64,000 nucleotides of DNA, taken from Ornithinimicrobium sp. INDO-MA30-4 (lineage in GTDB: Bacteria; Actinomycetota; Actinomycetes; Actinomycetales; Dermatophilaceae). Shown piece by piece: positions 20,452 to 29,817 of this stretch; the first letter of the stretch is position 1; every line of letters starts with the position of its first letter. The stretch spans positions 1 to 64,000 of the forward strand of contig NZ_CP091057.1 in assembly GCF_021535045.1 (NCBI RefSeq), in the 5' to 3' direction. The notes below the pieces were generated by a model that saw only the letters and a list, made by a program, of their open reading frames with translations, had not been told where the DNA came from and did no database searches. A program made the position numbers and the translations under genes.

Positions 20452-21051
20452 TCAGAGTCCGAAGGCTCCACCGCCGACGAGGATCACGATGCCGAGGCCG
20501 ATGAGAACAATGGGGAAGAGGATGTGCTCCCAGCGTTCGAGCACTTCGGCGATCGGGGGGCGGGTGGCGACGAACTTTGCCAGGGCCACCAGGACCGCGA
20601 CAAGCGCGAGGAAGACGATGCAGTAGGCGACTACCGCGAGAGGTTCCACGCTGAGGAAGACAGGGTGTAGACGCCGATGTTGTCGCCGCCGTTGGCAAGG
20701 GTGACGCCTGCGACTGTCCACACGCCGACCTTCTTGCCGGCAACCTTGGCCTCGTCGTCATCGTCGTCATCGTCTACGCGCCAGGCCTGCCATGCGGCCC
20801 AGAGGCCGAGGCCCAGAGGATGAGACCGAAGTACGGGATGGCTGCCGAGGGCAGGAATGCTCCGGCACCGATGGTCACCAGGACCGCGGCACCGAGGATG
20901 CCGGCGAATCCGAGGTACTGGCCGGCCAGAATGCGGGCGGTAGTGCCGCGCTGGCCTGCCCTCGCGCGAAGAAGAGGGAGAGCACGATGATGTCGTCGAT
21001 GTTGGTCGCTGCGAACAGGCCCATCGCCTGCAAGACCGAGGTGAGGATCAT
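20452..21051 (-). CDS. cadD: CadD-type cadmium resistance transporter (frameshifted)
   Basis: About 200 residues in three frames. ATG 21051 starts MILTSVLQAMGLFAATNIDD, with TNIDD the conserved CadD metal motif; then ILAGQYLGFAGILGAAVLVT and AIPYFGLILW, an acidic cytoplasmic loop of Asp/Glu with a Lys-rich end, a repeat of the motif in TLANGGDNIGVYT (seen in the intermediate frame), and last helices VAYCIVFLALVAVLVALAKF and ILFPIVLIGLGIVILVGG. The two N(I/G)DD/DN motifs match the internal duplication of the family. Start overlaps the cmtR stop (ATGA), giving a cmtR-cadD operon for Cd/Pb efflux. Confidence 0.8.
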
Positions 21052-21407
21052 GCGCCCTCCCCAGCTGCGTCACATCCGGGAAGCGAGCAGGCGGGATCGA
21101 TGCACGGGGCGTCTTCGTCCACTGCCAGGGTGGCATCGACCAGTGCCGTCAGCGCCTGCGCCAGGTGCGAATCGGCGATCTCATATCGTGTCCGACGACC
21201 CTCGGGCTCGGAGACGACGATCCCGCAATCGCGCAGGCATGCCAGGTGGTTGGACACGTTCGGGCGTGTCAGGTCCAGATCTCGGGCCAGTTCCGCCGGG
21301 TAAGCGGGATGGTCGAGCAGGGTCAAGATGATCCGGGATCGAGTGGGGTCGGCCAGTGCACGACCCAGGCGGTTCATCACGTCGAGACGCGAAGCAATAG
21401 TCAGCAT
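21048..21407 (-). CDS. cmtR: CmtR-like ArsR/SmtB cadmium/lead sensor
   Basis: 119 residues from ATG 21407: MLTIASRLDVMNRLGRALAD, the winged-helix PAELARDLDLTRPNVSNHLA, then CLRDCGIVVSEPEGRRTRYE. The two Cys in HLACLRDCG and a Cys-rich tail (APCIDPACSLPGCD) correspond to the Cd/Pb ligands known from mycobacterial CmtR (two in the recognition helix, one in the tail). Apo-protein represses, metal releases. The first codon is preceded by two copies of a nine-base repeat (21408-21416, 21427-21435) likely to be its operator. An upstream in-frame extension to 21497 has no CmtR similarity. Confidence 0.85.
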   Translation of the reverse strand: MLTIASRLDVMNRLGRALADPTRSRIILTLLDHPAYPAELARDLDLTRPNVSNHLACLRDCGIVVSEPEGRRTRYEIADSHLAQALTALVDATLAVDEDAPCIDPACSLPGCDAAGEGA

Positions 21408-21435
21408 GCACTGAACTATACAGCGCGCACTGAAC
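21408..21435. promoter_or_regulatory. Candidate CmtR operator: 9-bp direct repeat
   Basis: GCACTGAAC occurs at 21408-21416 and 21427-21435, 19 bases apart start to start (about two helical turns), directly before cmtR. The spacing and position fit cooperative binding of two dimers. Confidence 0.5.
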
Positions 21436-21483
21436 ACTCGGTCACAGGCGTCAGCCCAGATCGCATGCCCGTAAGGGGAACCC

Positions 21484-21573
21484 TCACCGGACACCACCGC
21501 TACTTATCGAGAGGAACGACGGCACGCCTGGCGGGCTGTCCCGCAAGACCCGTCCGGTGAACTGTCCGGTGAA
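21484..21573. repeat. Candidate resolvase recombination (res) site
   Basis: GTCCGGTGAA occurs twice in tandem at 21552-21561 and 21564-21573, and its inverted core TCACCGGAC lies at 21484-21492. The three copies lie in the 120 bases before the resolvase gene, where res subsites are expected. Confidence 0.4.
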
Positions 21574-21600
21574 GGGAGGCTATATGACACACTGGGGAGC

Positions 21601-22195
21601 ATGTCCCCCTTGAAGGTCGGCTATGCCCGAGTCTCCACCGACGAGCAGGACCTGACCGCGCAGCGTGACGGACTCGCGGCGTTCGGCGTCGATCCCAAGC
21701 GCATCTACGTCGATCACGGGCTCACGGGCCGCAACGCCGACCGTGAGGGCCTGCGGCAGGCGCTGGCTGCCTGCCGGGACGGCGATACGTTCGTGGTCAC
21801 CAAGCTCGATCGGCTGGCGCGTTCAGTCCGTGATGCCCACCAGATCGCCGACGACCTCGCGGCGCGGGAAGTGAAGCTGAGCATCGCCGGATCGGTGTAC
21901 GACCCGACCGACCCGATGGGGAAACTGTTGTTCAACGTGCTGGCGATGGTCGCCGAGTTCGAAGCCGACCTCATCCGTGCCCGCACCCGCGAGGGGATGA
22001 AGGTCGCCAAGGCCAAGGGCCGGCTGCGCGGGAAGTCACCGAACTCACCCCCGGCAAGAAGCTCACCTCGTCCAGCTACATGCTGCCGACGAGCACACCG
22101 TGGGCGAGCTGGCCGAGCTGTTCAGCGTGGGCCGCTCCACGGTCTACCGCGCCCTTCAGCGCGCCGAGCGCGGGCGCGAGAACGCCTTGCAGTAG
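21601..22195 (+). CDS. Serine resolvase/invertase (frameshift near C-terminus)
   Basis: About 198 residues, small serine recombinase of the Tn3/Hin group. MSPLKVGYARVSTDEQDLTA carries the nucleophile Ser in YARVST; KLDRLARS and MGKLLFNVLAMVAEFEADLI form the catalytic and dimer parts. After an indel near 22035, the tail contains the HTH HTVGELAELFSVGRSTVYRA and ends NALQ-stop at 22195. It resolves cointegrates of a replicative transposon. The next gene, a Mu/Tn552-type transposase start, follows within eight bases. Confidence 0.88.
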
Positions 22196-22202
22196 GTGCG
22201 TC

Positions 22203-22630
22203 GTGGACGCTCGAGCGCGGTGGCGAATCCTCAGGCTCCACGTCGAGGACCAGGTGCCCCTCGCGCGCTTAGCTCGCGAGACCGATGTAGGGCTGCGGAC
22301 CCTGGAGCGCTGGCACGCCCGCTACCGCGCCGACGGCTACGCCGGACTGGAGACAGCCTCACGGGCGGACGCCGGCTCCCGCCGCCTTCCGCCCGACCTC
22401 GTCGACCTGATCGAGGGCCTGGCACTGAGCAAGCCGCGGCCGGCCATCGCCACGATCCATCGCAAAGTCACGGGCATCTGCGCCGCCCGGAGGTGGCCGG
22501 TCCCCTCCTACTCGGTGGTGTGGGACATCGTGCGGACCCTGGATCCCGGCATGGTCACCCTCGCCCTGGAGGGCGCAGCGTCCTACCGCGACAAGCACGA
22601 GCTGGTGCTACGCCGGCAAGCAGAGCTGCC
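22203..22630 (+). pseudogene. Truncated DDE transposase (IS481/Mu-type, N-terminal part)
   Basis: From GTG 22203: VDARARWRILRLHVEDQVPL, LARETDVGLRTLERWHARYR (HTH), PRPAIATIHRKVTGICAARR and LALEGAASYRDKHELVLRRQ. This is the DNA-binding N-terminal part of a large Mu/Tn552/IS481-like transposase that should continue into an rve catalytic core. Similarity ends near 22625 where unrelated sequence begins, so the catalytic DDE domain is gone. Together with the resolvase it is the broken end of a Tn552/Tn5053-like transposon lying against the mer genes. Confidence 0.7.
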
Positions 22631-22790
22631 CCGAGGTCGGCGCGGCGTGCTCCGGTCACCGCCAGGACGATGGCGGCGATAGTGAGCACGGCGGCGGTGC
22701 CGGTGAAAACACCGCGCCGAGACCGGCTACACCGAAGGCCAGCAGCAAGGGTGCCCGATGCAGAACAGGCGCACTGCTGCACCAGTACCG
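22630..22790 (-). pseudogene. Possible remnant of a small mer-operon membrane protein
   Basis: Downstream of merA, two overlapping minus frames give HRAPLLLAFGVAGLGAVF and then GTAAVLTIAAIVLAVTGAR. Joined by one indel they form two short hydrophobic helices, similar in layout to small MerT/MerF-like or other mer accessory membrane proteins. The 3' end is replaced by the truncated transposase. Too little remains for a family call. Confidence 0.3.
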
Positions 22791-22853
22791 AGGACCAGGC
22801 GTCCCCGGCGCTCCGGCCCGGGCCTCGGATTGGGCCAGTGGATACGAGGGATC

Positions 22854-24255
22854 TCAGGCGCAGCAGGACGTCGGCATCTGGTTGCGGAAGAGGCCGGCGA
22901 CGATGCGCAGACTCTCCGCCATGGTCAGGTACGGCGCCCAGGTGTCGGCCAGATCATCAACGGTCATGCCGGCCTTGATGGCGTAGGTGGCCGCCAGCAT
23001 GATCTCCCCGGCGCCGTCGGCCAGAGCGTGCACGCCCAGCACCTTGCCGGTCGTGGCGTCAACTACGAGCTTCACCGCGCCCCTGGTGTCGTGCTGGACC
23101 AACGCCCGAGGGACGTCGGATAGGCCCAGGACCCGGCAGTCGCACACGTACCCGCGGGCGAGGGCCTCGTCCTCTGTCAGCCCTGCCGAGGCCAGCTGGG
23201 GCCTGGTGAACACGACCGCAGGCAGACCGGTGTAGTCCACGCGTGCGGGCGTGGCCCGACCGTCGTCGGCAAGTGCGTTGAGCGCGGCGGCCCGACCGCC
23301 GGCGGCGGCTACGTAGACGTACTGAGGAGCCCCCGAGACGTCACCGGCGGCGTAGATGCGCGGGTTGGAGGTGCGCTGGGACTCGTCGACCACGACGAAG
23401 CCCCGCTCGTCCACGTCCACCGCGGCAGCGGCCAGGTCCAGGCCGTCGGTGCGCGCGAAGCGCCCGGTGGCCACCAACAGCCGTGCTCCGCGGACCTGCG
23501 CGCCGGAGGCGGTGCTCACCACGACGTCCTGTCCATGAGGACCGATGCCGGTGGCCACCGCGGTCGCGTGCTCCTCGACCACCGTGATGCCATCGTCGGC
23601 GAAAACCTCCCGAAGCCCCTGGGCCAGCTCCGGCTCGGCGTGGGGCGCCAGACGCCCGACCACCGACACCCGGGCACCGAGGTGGGCGAACAGCTGGGCC
23701 TGCTCCATCCCGACATAGCCGCCACCGATGACGACCAGGGACTTGGGCAGCTCGGTGAGCTCCATCGCCGTGGTCGAGGTCAGCCAGTCCACGGACTCAA
23801 GGCCGGCCACGTCCGGGACGGCGGGGGTGGAGCCGGTGGCGATCAGGTAGGCCGGGCCCGCAGCACCGCGCCGTCGACGGCCATGGTGTCCTTGTTCAGG
23901 AAGGCGGCCTGGCCCGAGCGGACCTCGAAGCCGTAGGCGGCGGCTACGTCGGCGTACTTCGCCTCGCGCAGGCTCTCGATCAGGCCATCCTTCTGCGCCA
24001 CTAGGGCGCCCAGATCCACCGGTCCGGCTGACGTCGGGACGCCTGCGAAGGGGTTGGTCAGCGCGGCGTGCCGCGCTCCGGCGGCCGCCAGCAGCGTCTT
24101 GGACGGCACACAGCCGATGTTCACGCACGTGCCGCCGAGGACGCCGCGTTCGATCAACACCACCTCTTGCCGGCCTGGCTGGCCGCGATCGCCGCCGACA
24201 TGGCCGCGCCTCCTGACCCGATCACGGCCAAATCGACGTCGTAGTCCTCACCCAT
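22854..24255 (-). CDS. merA: Mercuric reductase (one frameshift)
   Basis: Flavoprotein disulfide oxidoreductase of about 467 residues that reduces Hg(II) to Hg(0) with NADPH. Seen in order: FAD-binding VDLAVIGSGGAAMSAAIAAS, redox-active pair GGTCVNIGCVPSK, NAD(P) site SLVVIGGGYVGMEQAQLFAH, second FAD motif NPRIYAAGDVSG, dimer domain, and the C-terminal vicinal Cys pair PTSCCA that passes Hg(II) to the active site. No N-terminal HMA domain. Breaks near 24165 and 23850 need correction. I use ATG 24255 because AAAGGAG lies nine bases upstream; an ATG at 24264 sits directly on that site. Divergent from merR with a MerR-type promoter between. Confidence 0.93.
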
Positions 24256-24293
24256 ATCGCACATCTCCTTTGCGTTGCACGTCTCCAGTGACC

Positions 24294-24324
24294 AGAATGG
24301 ACCTTCCAGTGCAGGAAAGGTCAA
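24294..24324 (-). promoter_or_regulatory. merA promoter with MerR operator in a 19-bp spacer
   Basis: On the minus strand, -35 TTGACC (24319-24324) and -10 CATTCT (24294-24299) are separated by 19 bases. The spacer contains the dyad ACCTTTCC/GGAAGGT (24300-24322). Overlong spacers with a central dyad are the known mark of MerR-activated promoters, in which metal-bound MerR untwists the DNA. Confidence 0.8.
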
Positions 24325-24359
24325 GATGAACGTGGAAGCCGTTCGAGCAAGGAGGCGCC

Positions 24360-24749
24360 GTGCGGATCGGTGAGCTGGCCGAGGCCAGCGGCACCACAAC
24401 CAAGACGCTGCGCTTCTACGAAGAAGCCGGGCTGCTGCCCGCACCGGACCGAACCGCCAACGGCTACCGCGACTACGCCGCTGAAGCCCTGGCGCGCCTG
24501 GGCTTCATCCGCCGCAGCCGCACCGCTGGGTTCACTCTGGCCCAAATCCGCGAGGTCCTCGACATCCGCGACGCCGGGGTCGCACCCTGCCGGCACGTGC
24601 AAGATCTGCTCGAGACCCGCCTGGACGACCTGGACCGCCAAATCGCCGACCTACAGGCACTGCGACACACCGTCGCCCAACTCAGCGACGCTGCCGCCAC
24701 GGTCGACCCGACCAACTGCGACGCCACGACCATCTGCCGCTACCTGTGA
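24360..24749 (+). CDS. merR: MerR-type mercury-responsive regulator
   Basis: 129 residues from GTG 24360, preceded by AAGGAGGC. N-terminal winged helix MRIGELAEASGTTTKTLRFY with EEAGLLPAPDRTANGYRDY, a dimer coiled coil, then three Cys: VAPCRHV before the coiled coil, and TNCDATTICRYL at the C-terminus. Three Cys in these places match the trigonal Hg(II) site of MerR. It faces merA across the 19-bp-spacer operator and should both repress and activate it. Confidence 0.88.
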   Translation: MRIGELAEASGTTTKTLRFYEEAGLLPAPDRTANGYRDYAAEALARLGFIRRSRTAGFTLAQIREVLDIRDAGVAPCRHVQDLLETRLDDLDRQIADLQALRHTVAQLSDAAATVDPTNCDATTICRYL

Positions 24750-25273
24750 TCCGCACGGTCCCGAACCTGGCTGGTGCAGTGCCCACCGCTTGGTGCCGAA
24801 CAGCGTCCCGGGGACCGATCGACCCGGCCCCGCTGGCCATCGCTCGTCAGTGAGACCGCCACGAAGCGACCGAAGAACCCCGCCAATTAGCGGACGGAGT
24901 CACACTCGAGAGCCTCGTTGAATAGGTCCAGCACTTCGTCCCGGCCCGACAGCACCGGGGGAGAGACCCCAAACGATGGTGTGAACGGGTTCTGACTCGT
25001 CACCACAACAACACCCCACTTTTAGAAACCTTTAGCATCTTCATCATTTTTAGCATGCCGAGATATCTCCTGTCCGAGCACTGGCGCGCCAAGCAGGGGA
25101 GGAGCGGCAGGCTGATTCGTAATCGACCGTTTACGAAGCAGCCTGAACACTGACGGAGGAAGTGGTAGTTCGTGCTTGCGTGTTGATCCGAAATCTTGAC
25201 TCGAAACTAAAGTGATCCGATACTCGTGGGGGAGAGTGCTTTCGGGTCACGAACGGGTTGATAGGGGAGTGGA
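24750..25273. other. Intergenic region with palindrome, no gene
   Basis: No frame with a start, ribosome site and domain. The stretch 25010-25070 is unusually AT-rich for this replicon. The only ordered feature is the 38-base palindrome at 25108-25145, listed separately, ahead of the serine recombinase. Confidence 0.5.
25108..25145. repeat. 38-bp near-perfect palindrome before serine recombinase
   Basis: Arms CAGGCTG (25108-25114) and CAGCCTG (25139-25145) enclose TTCGTAA (25116-25122) and TTACGAA (25131-25137), each a perfect inverted pair, around an eight-base centre. There is no T-run, so a terminator is unlikely. Lying 130 bases before a serine recombinase, it may be its crossover site or the end of its element. 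Confidence 0.6.
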
Positions 25274-25845
25274 GTGGCTGAATATGGGTACGCCCGGGTG
25301 TCCACGGCAGATCAGTCGGTCGCTCTGCAGGTCGATGCTCTGGTTCAGGCTGGGGTGCCGCTGGAGAACGTTGCCCGGGAGAGTGCATCGGGGACGAGTA
25401 CGACGCGGCCCATGCTGAATGAACTCCTTGGTCGGCTGGAGCCGGGGACAGGCTGACGGTTTGGCGGTTCGACCGTCTGTTCCGTTCAACCCGGCATCTT
25501 TTGGAGGTCACGGACGATCTACGCAGCCGTGGTGTTGAGTTTCGTTCACTGCGAGACAATATCGACACCACTACTGCTTCTGGTCGGTTCTTTTTTACCG
25601 TGACCGCAGCCCTTGCTGAGATGGAAGCCGATCTCACTCGTGAACGCACCAAAGCCGGCCTCGCAGCAGCCAAGGCCAGCGGAAAACAACTGGGCAGGCC
25701 CACCAAGATCACTCCGGCCCAAGCAGACATGATCCACCGACTCATCAAAGAAGGCCGGTCGCAGAGGCAAGCGGCCGCGGCCACGGGAGTGTCCGCATCC
25801 GCGGTCGGCAGACTAGTGCGTTGCGAAGTTGTCCCGCGCCCTTAG
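25274..25845 (+). CDS. Serine resolvase/invertase (frameshifted)
   Basis: About 190 residues from GTG 25274: VAEYGYARVSTADQSVALQV with the nucleophile Ser, an indel near 25450, then LTVWRFDRLFRSTRHLLEVT, TTTASGRFFFTVTAALAEME and a C-terminal HTH (QRQAAAATGVSASAVGRLVR). Small Tn3/Hin-type recombinase, unlike the copy at 21601 in sequence, so a separate acquisition. It precedes the mrr gene. Confidence 0.85.
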
Positions 25846-25972
25846 TCACGACCTCGCCACAACTCAGTCCGCAGCAGGTGCAGAACGGGAAAGGCATGAG
25901 ATTCCCGGATGCCATCATGATTTGGCTGGACTAGCAACTGTCCTACGCAGTACCAAGATGGGAAAGCAGGCT

Positions 25973-26917
25973 ATGGCCGTTCCAACATACGAAGCAATGA
26001 TGCGTCCAACGCTAGAGGTTCTCGCAGATCGGGGCCGTCAACCGTTTCGACAACTTGCGGAGCTCGTCGCAGACGAGATGCGCATTGAGAAAGCTGAGCG
26101 TGCCAGCACCATTGAGAGTGGACAGACTGTCTACGTGAACCGGGTCGGCTGGGCTGTCACCTACCTGGTCCAAGCAGGAGCAATACGTAGACCCCAACGG
26201 GGTATTGCTGAGATCACGGACCGAGGACAAAAACTTCTCACCGAAGTCGGCGGACCTATCTCAAATGCGGACCTTGCTCAGTTCGAAGATTTTCAGGAGT
26301 TCCGCAAACGCAGCAGACGTAAGACCAAGCCTGCGGGTTCTGCGATGGCCGATGACCTGAGCCAATCCACGCAGACACTGAACACTGACGACACGCCGGA
26401 AGAAGTCATCGTACACACTGTGGCCACCGTCCATGCTGCGCTGACTGGTGAACTTCTTGATCGCGTCATGCAACTCCACCTACTGCTTTCGAAACGCTCG
26501 TGCTCAGGCTCCTGGAGCCATGAAGTATGGAACCTCTGGCCAAATCGAGCCGACTGCAGCCTCGGGAGACGCGGGCATTGATGGTGTCATCAGCCAAGAC
26601 CCATTGGGCCTTGACCGTATCTATGTTCAAGCGAAGCGGTATGACCGCGATAGGTCCATCGGGCGACCGGTTATGCAGGCCTTCGTTGGTGCGTTGCAGG
26701 GTCAACAGGCGGACCGAGGTGTTTTATGACCACCTCTCGATTTACTGGCGAAGCCCTTAGCTACGCCGACCGGGTCGGTGTTCGCATCATCCCCATCGAT
26801 GGCGATGAAATGGCCTCTCTCATGCTTAAACACAGCGTGGGTGTGCAACCGGGCTACGCGGTGACCCTCATGAAACTCGACGAGGATTTTTCGAAGACCT
26901 CTAGCAGCCACCACTAG
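25973..26917 (+). CDS. mrr: Mrr-type restriction endonuclease (frameshifted)
   Basis: Type IV-like restriction nuclease that cuts modified DNA, about 315 residues. ATG 25973 with GGAAAGCAGG upstream gives MAVPTYEAMMRPTLEVLADR and the Mrr_N winged helix (VNRVGWAVTYLVQAGAIRRP, ITDRGQKLLTE). After an indel near 26475, the Mrr_cat domain follows: ETLVLRLLEAMKYG, GDAGIDGVISQDPLGLDRIY and VQAKRY, giving the D...QxK nuclease core. A further indel near 26725 leads to DRVGVRIIPIDGDEMASLML and the end at 26917. Motifs are intact apart from the indels. Confidence 0.85.
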
Positions 26918-27180
26918 GGAGCAGTAGGGCTACATAGGAAGACGTCTTTTCGTTGAGGCTTCGCCGCGGATGAGGGTGACAATCCAGGCGGACGAGATCG
27001 GCAGTGGGAGCGGTGAGCTCATTCCCTCAGGGCCATGTGCTCAAGGCCAGCAGTGTGGCACGCCACCAAGTGCGTGGTCGCGCGGACAACCACGCACTTG
27101 GTGCCGTGGGGGAGTGGGCTCAGCTAATCAAGACCTAGTCAGTTGGCGGCGAAGCCTACACCCGGTAAACGTGCAGGTCG

Positions 27181-28988
27181 CTAGTCTTCGACGATCTCGA
27201 GGTCTGGAAGGGAATCCACGATTTTCATGGTTTCTACGGACACTGTTGTGACCTTGGCGATGAGGTCGAGGATGTAGCGGGGGTTGCCCATTTCGCGTGA
27301 CCAGTCGTTGGGGTCGTTGACGATGCCCGAGGGTTTGTCGACCTTGACTTGGTACCGGTCAATGATCCAGTCCAACCCTGAGCGTGAGCCCAGCATGTAT
27401 CGCTGCGCCTCCTCAGGTAGGCCGGAGATGGTGATCGAGGGGGAGTAGTGGATGACGGTCTGGTCTTTCTCCTTGCCCTGTTTGCCGTATTTCATCTTTT
27501 GCACTCGTAGCGCGTCGTACAGCGCTTCCCCTTTGAGCCCTTCCGGTATGCCGTCGACGACAATCGGATAGGGCTCGACATTCTCGTAATCGATATGTAG
27601 TCCCAGGAGTTTCTCGCCGGCGTCGCGGAAGGTGGGAAACTGGTTTACGTCGATGCGGGGGATGCGTGGGAGCGAGCGGTTGAGGTCGGCAGCGAAGCGG
27701 GTGCGGTAGTCGGGGGAGTGCAGGAAGCCATAGATGAACGCGAAGACGTCGTCTTTGGTCACGTCGTTGCCGTACCAGGTCCGGTACTCCTTGAGCGTGG
27801 CATCAGTGATGTTGTCGATTCGACGGTAGCCATCGACAACATCAGCTGAGAACTCGAGGGTGTCGCTTGCGACGGCTTCGTAGGTGTATCGGGCGAAAAA
27901 CTGGCTTGGTCCCGAGCCCCACATGCCGAGGTCGGGGAGAGCGTCCACTGCATGGGTTGAAAATGGCTTGTCGTTTCCGGGTCCCATGACGACGAAGCCG
28001 TAGTTGGGGTGGTTGGGGTGGGGAACATCGACGGCAGTTTGCCTCGACGATGATTGAACATTGCATCGAAGTGCACTGCCATCTTCGAGAAGGGCCGATA
28101 TGCCCCCACGACAAGGTTGCTCTCGGTCGCAGCTCGCTTGCGTCGAACGAGGCTTTGTTCCAGGCTCGACGACCAACTGATCCGTGTGGGGTCATTATTT
28201 TTGAGTTCTTTAGCTGACTTCTTAATCTCTATGCCGGGGTTGCTGGCCACAAACTGATTGAGCTTCTCTACCTGGGCATTATAAAAGTTAGCCATGCGCG
28301 AAACATTGGCTTCTACCGCGGCGGAGGAGTAGTTGTAGATCCACGGATCGCGGGTTGTCTCTAGTCCTCGGGTGGCTGCGGCGAAGATCGCCTGTTTGTC
28401 GCCGCTCACCGCTTGCCATTGTTCGAACTGTTGGGAGCGTTGGTTGGTCCAGTCGCCTGCGTCGTTTGGTTCGATGGTTTCCCAGTTGAGCGTGTCTAGG
28501 TGCGAGTCGTTGACGATGGTGAGTTTGTCTTCGCGGGTGAGGTAGTTCCCGATGTCTCGATAGTGGACGGTTGCTCTGTTGCGGTTGGCGTTGGGGTTCT
28601 TAACGAGGAAGGTGACGGCGACGGTGTTGCGTGACCCGGAGCCGAAGACCTTGCCACCTTCTTTGCGGGACTGTTCGCCGGCGGTGCGCTGGTTCCCGCG
28701 CAGGTTGTAGATGTAGATGTCGGTGAATTCGTCGGCGAGGGTTTTGCGTAGGCCGTCGGCGGTGTTGGCGTCGATGAATCCGCCGTTGGTGACGAACCCG
28801 ATGAGTCCGGCGTCGCCGATGCGGTTGGTTGACCAGCGGATGGCGCGGACGTAGGAGTCGTAGAGGCTGTTCTTGTTTTTCGCGGTTGATTTCTTGGCGA
28901 AGGTGTTTTCGATGGATGTGTCGAGGTGGGCGTATTTGATGTTGGCGTTGTTGTCGTTGCCGCTTGTTTGGCCGACGGAGTAGGGCGG
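27181..28988 (-). pseudogene. Type ISP restriction-modification enzyme, 3' half (cut by insertion)
   Basis: C-terminal ~600 residues of a single-chain type ISP enzyme. The frame begins at the element junction with PPYSVGQTSGNDNNANIKYA, the second half of methylase motif IV, then SLYDSYVRAIRWSTNRIGDA and GLIGFVTNGGFIDA. The target-recognition part follows (RTAGEQSRKEGGKVFGSGSR, AVTFLVKNPNANRNRATVHY) and the tail NPRYILDLIAKVTTVSVETM ends at 27181. One break lies near 28560-28620 and one near 28020. The missing 5' half, ending IIGNP, is at 44630-47626 on the same strand, so a 15.6-kb insertion split one gene between the P codons of NPPY. Confidence 0.85.
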
Positions 28989-29083
28989 TTCCCCCGACTG
29001 TTGGCGCGTGTTGCACGCTCACCGACGCGCCGAACGACGGGGCCTCCTTGATTCGCATGAGGATCCATGTGAAACTTTCAGGC

Positions 29084-29817
29084 ATGAATTCACGTCTGGC
29101 TGGAACCGACTGCGGCACCGACCGTCCCTCCCAGTTGCCGTCCGAGGGCATCACTTCGATGGAGTACCTCAGCTCGTTGGCTGACCTCGCGACCCGGATC
29201 GTACGCCAGCGCATCTCAGACCTCCCAGAGTCAAGAGGTGAGTGGGACATGATCCGCGCACTTCTCAACCAGATGGTCGATGGAGAGGAGGGCGAACGAG
29301 CGCGACAGCTGCTCGTGCAGAAGGGAATCCGCTGCGTCCGCAAGCCCTCGGAGCGCGACCGCTTCTGGTTCACGATCCCAGGGTGTTCGAAGCCGGTGCA
29401 CGTGGTGGCCCGTCCAAAGACCGCGCCGCCCGCCCCTGAAGTTGTCAAGGTCCAAGGCGAACTTGAGCTCAGCGGGTTGGCGGAGGCAGAGCAGGACGCC
29501 GGCCTTCGGCTCTTCATGCTGTGCGAGAAGGATCGCGGCGGTATGGGTCTGGCCTCCGTCTCCTTGGCCCTAGTGTCCAACCCGCAAGCACGGTGGATTC
29601 TTGAAGGGTGTCAATCGTCGATGAGGTCCTGGTCTTTGCGGGATCAACATCGGCGATGGCGTCAGCATCGTCTCTGTCCGACGAGGACGAAGGTGTGTTC
29701 CGGTCGGCGATGGCTCGTCGCGACGTGGTTGTGGCCGACGTCGACTTGGGTTCGCTAGGTGGGGAAGGGGTTGAGTCCGCAGCCGAGCCGGAGCAGATGG
29801 GTGAGTCCGGTGCCTGA
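29084..29817 (+). CDS. Unknown protein at element left end (frameshifted)
   Basis: About 245 residues from ATG 29084 (MNSRLAGTDCGTDRPSQLPS; a later ATG gives MEYLSSLADLATRIVRQRIS). A compact region LLVQKGIRCVRKPSERDRFW FTIPG reads like a small beta domain, followed by ELELSGLAEAEQDAGLRLFM and KDRGGMGLASVSLAL. An indel near 29608 leads to the tail VDEVLVFAGSTSAMASASSL and the stop at 29817. No family recognised. It overlaps the start of the XRE/ImmA gene, so both form a two-gene plus-strand operon. Confidence 0.5.

Noticed and set aside
20160..20504. Short frames on both strands between the DUF4365 pair and cadD
   Set aside because: Overlapping Arg/Cys-rich frames without start signals or motifs; treated as non-coding.
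28964..29083. Extending the unknown 29084 gene upstream across the element end
   Set aside because: That start lies in the ISP gene remnant outside the element; the ATG at 29084 is inside the element and is the safer choice.
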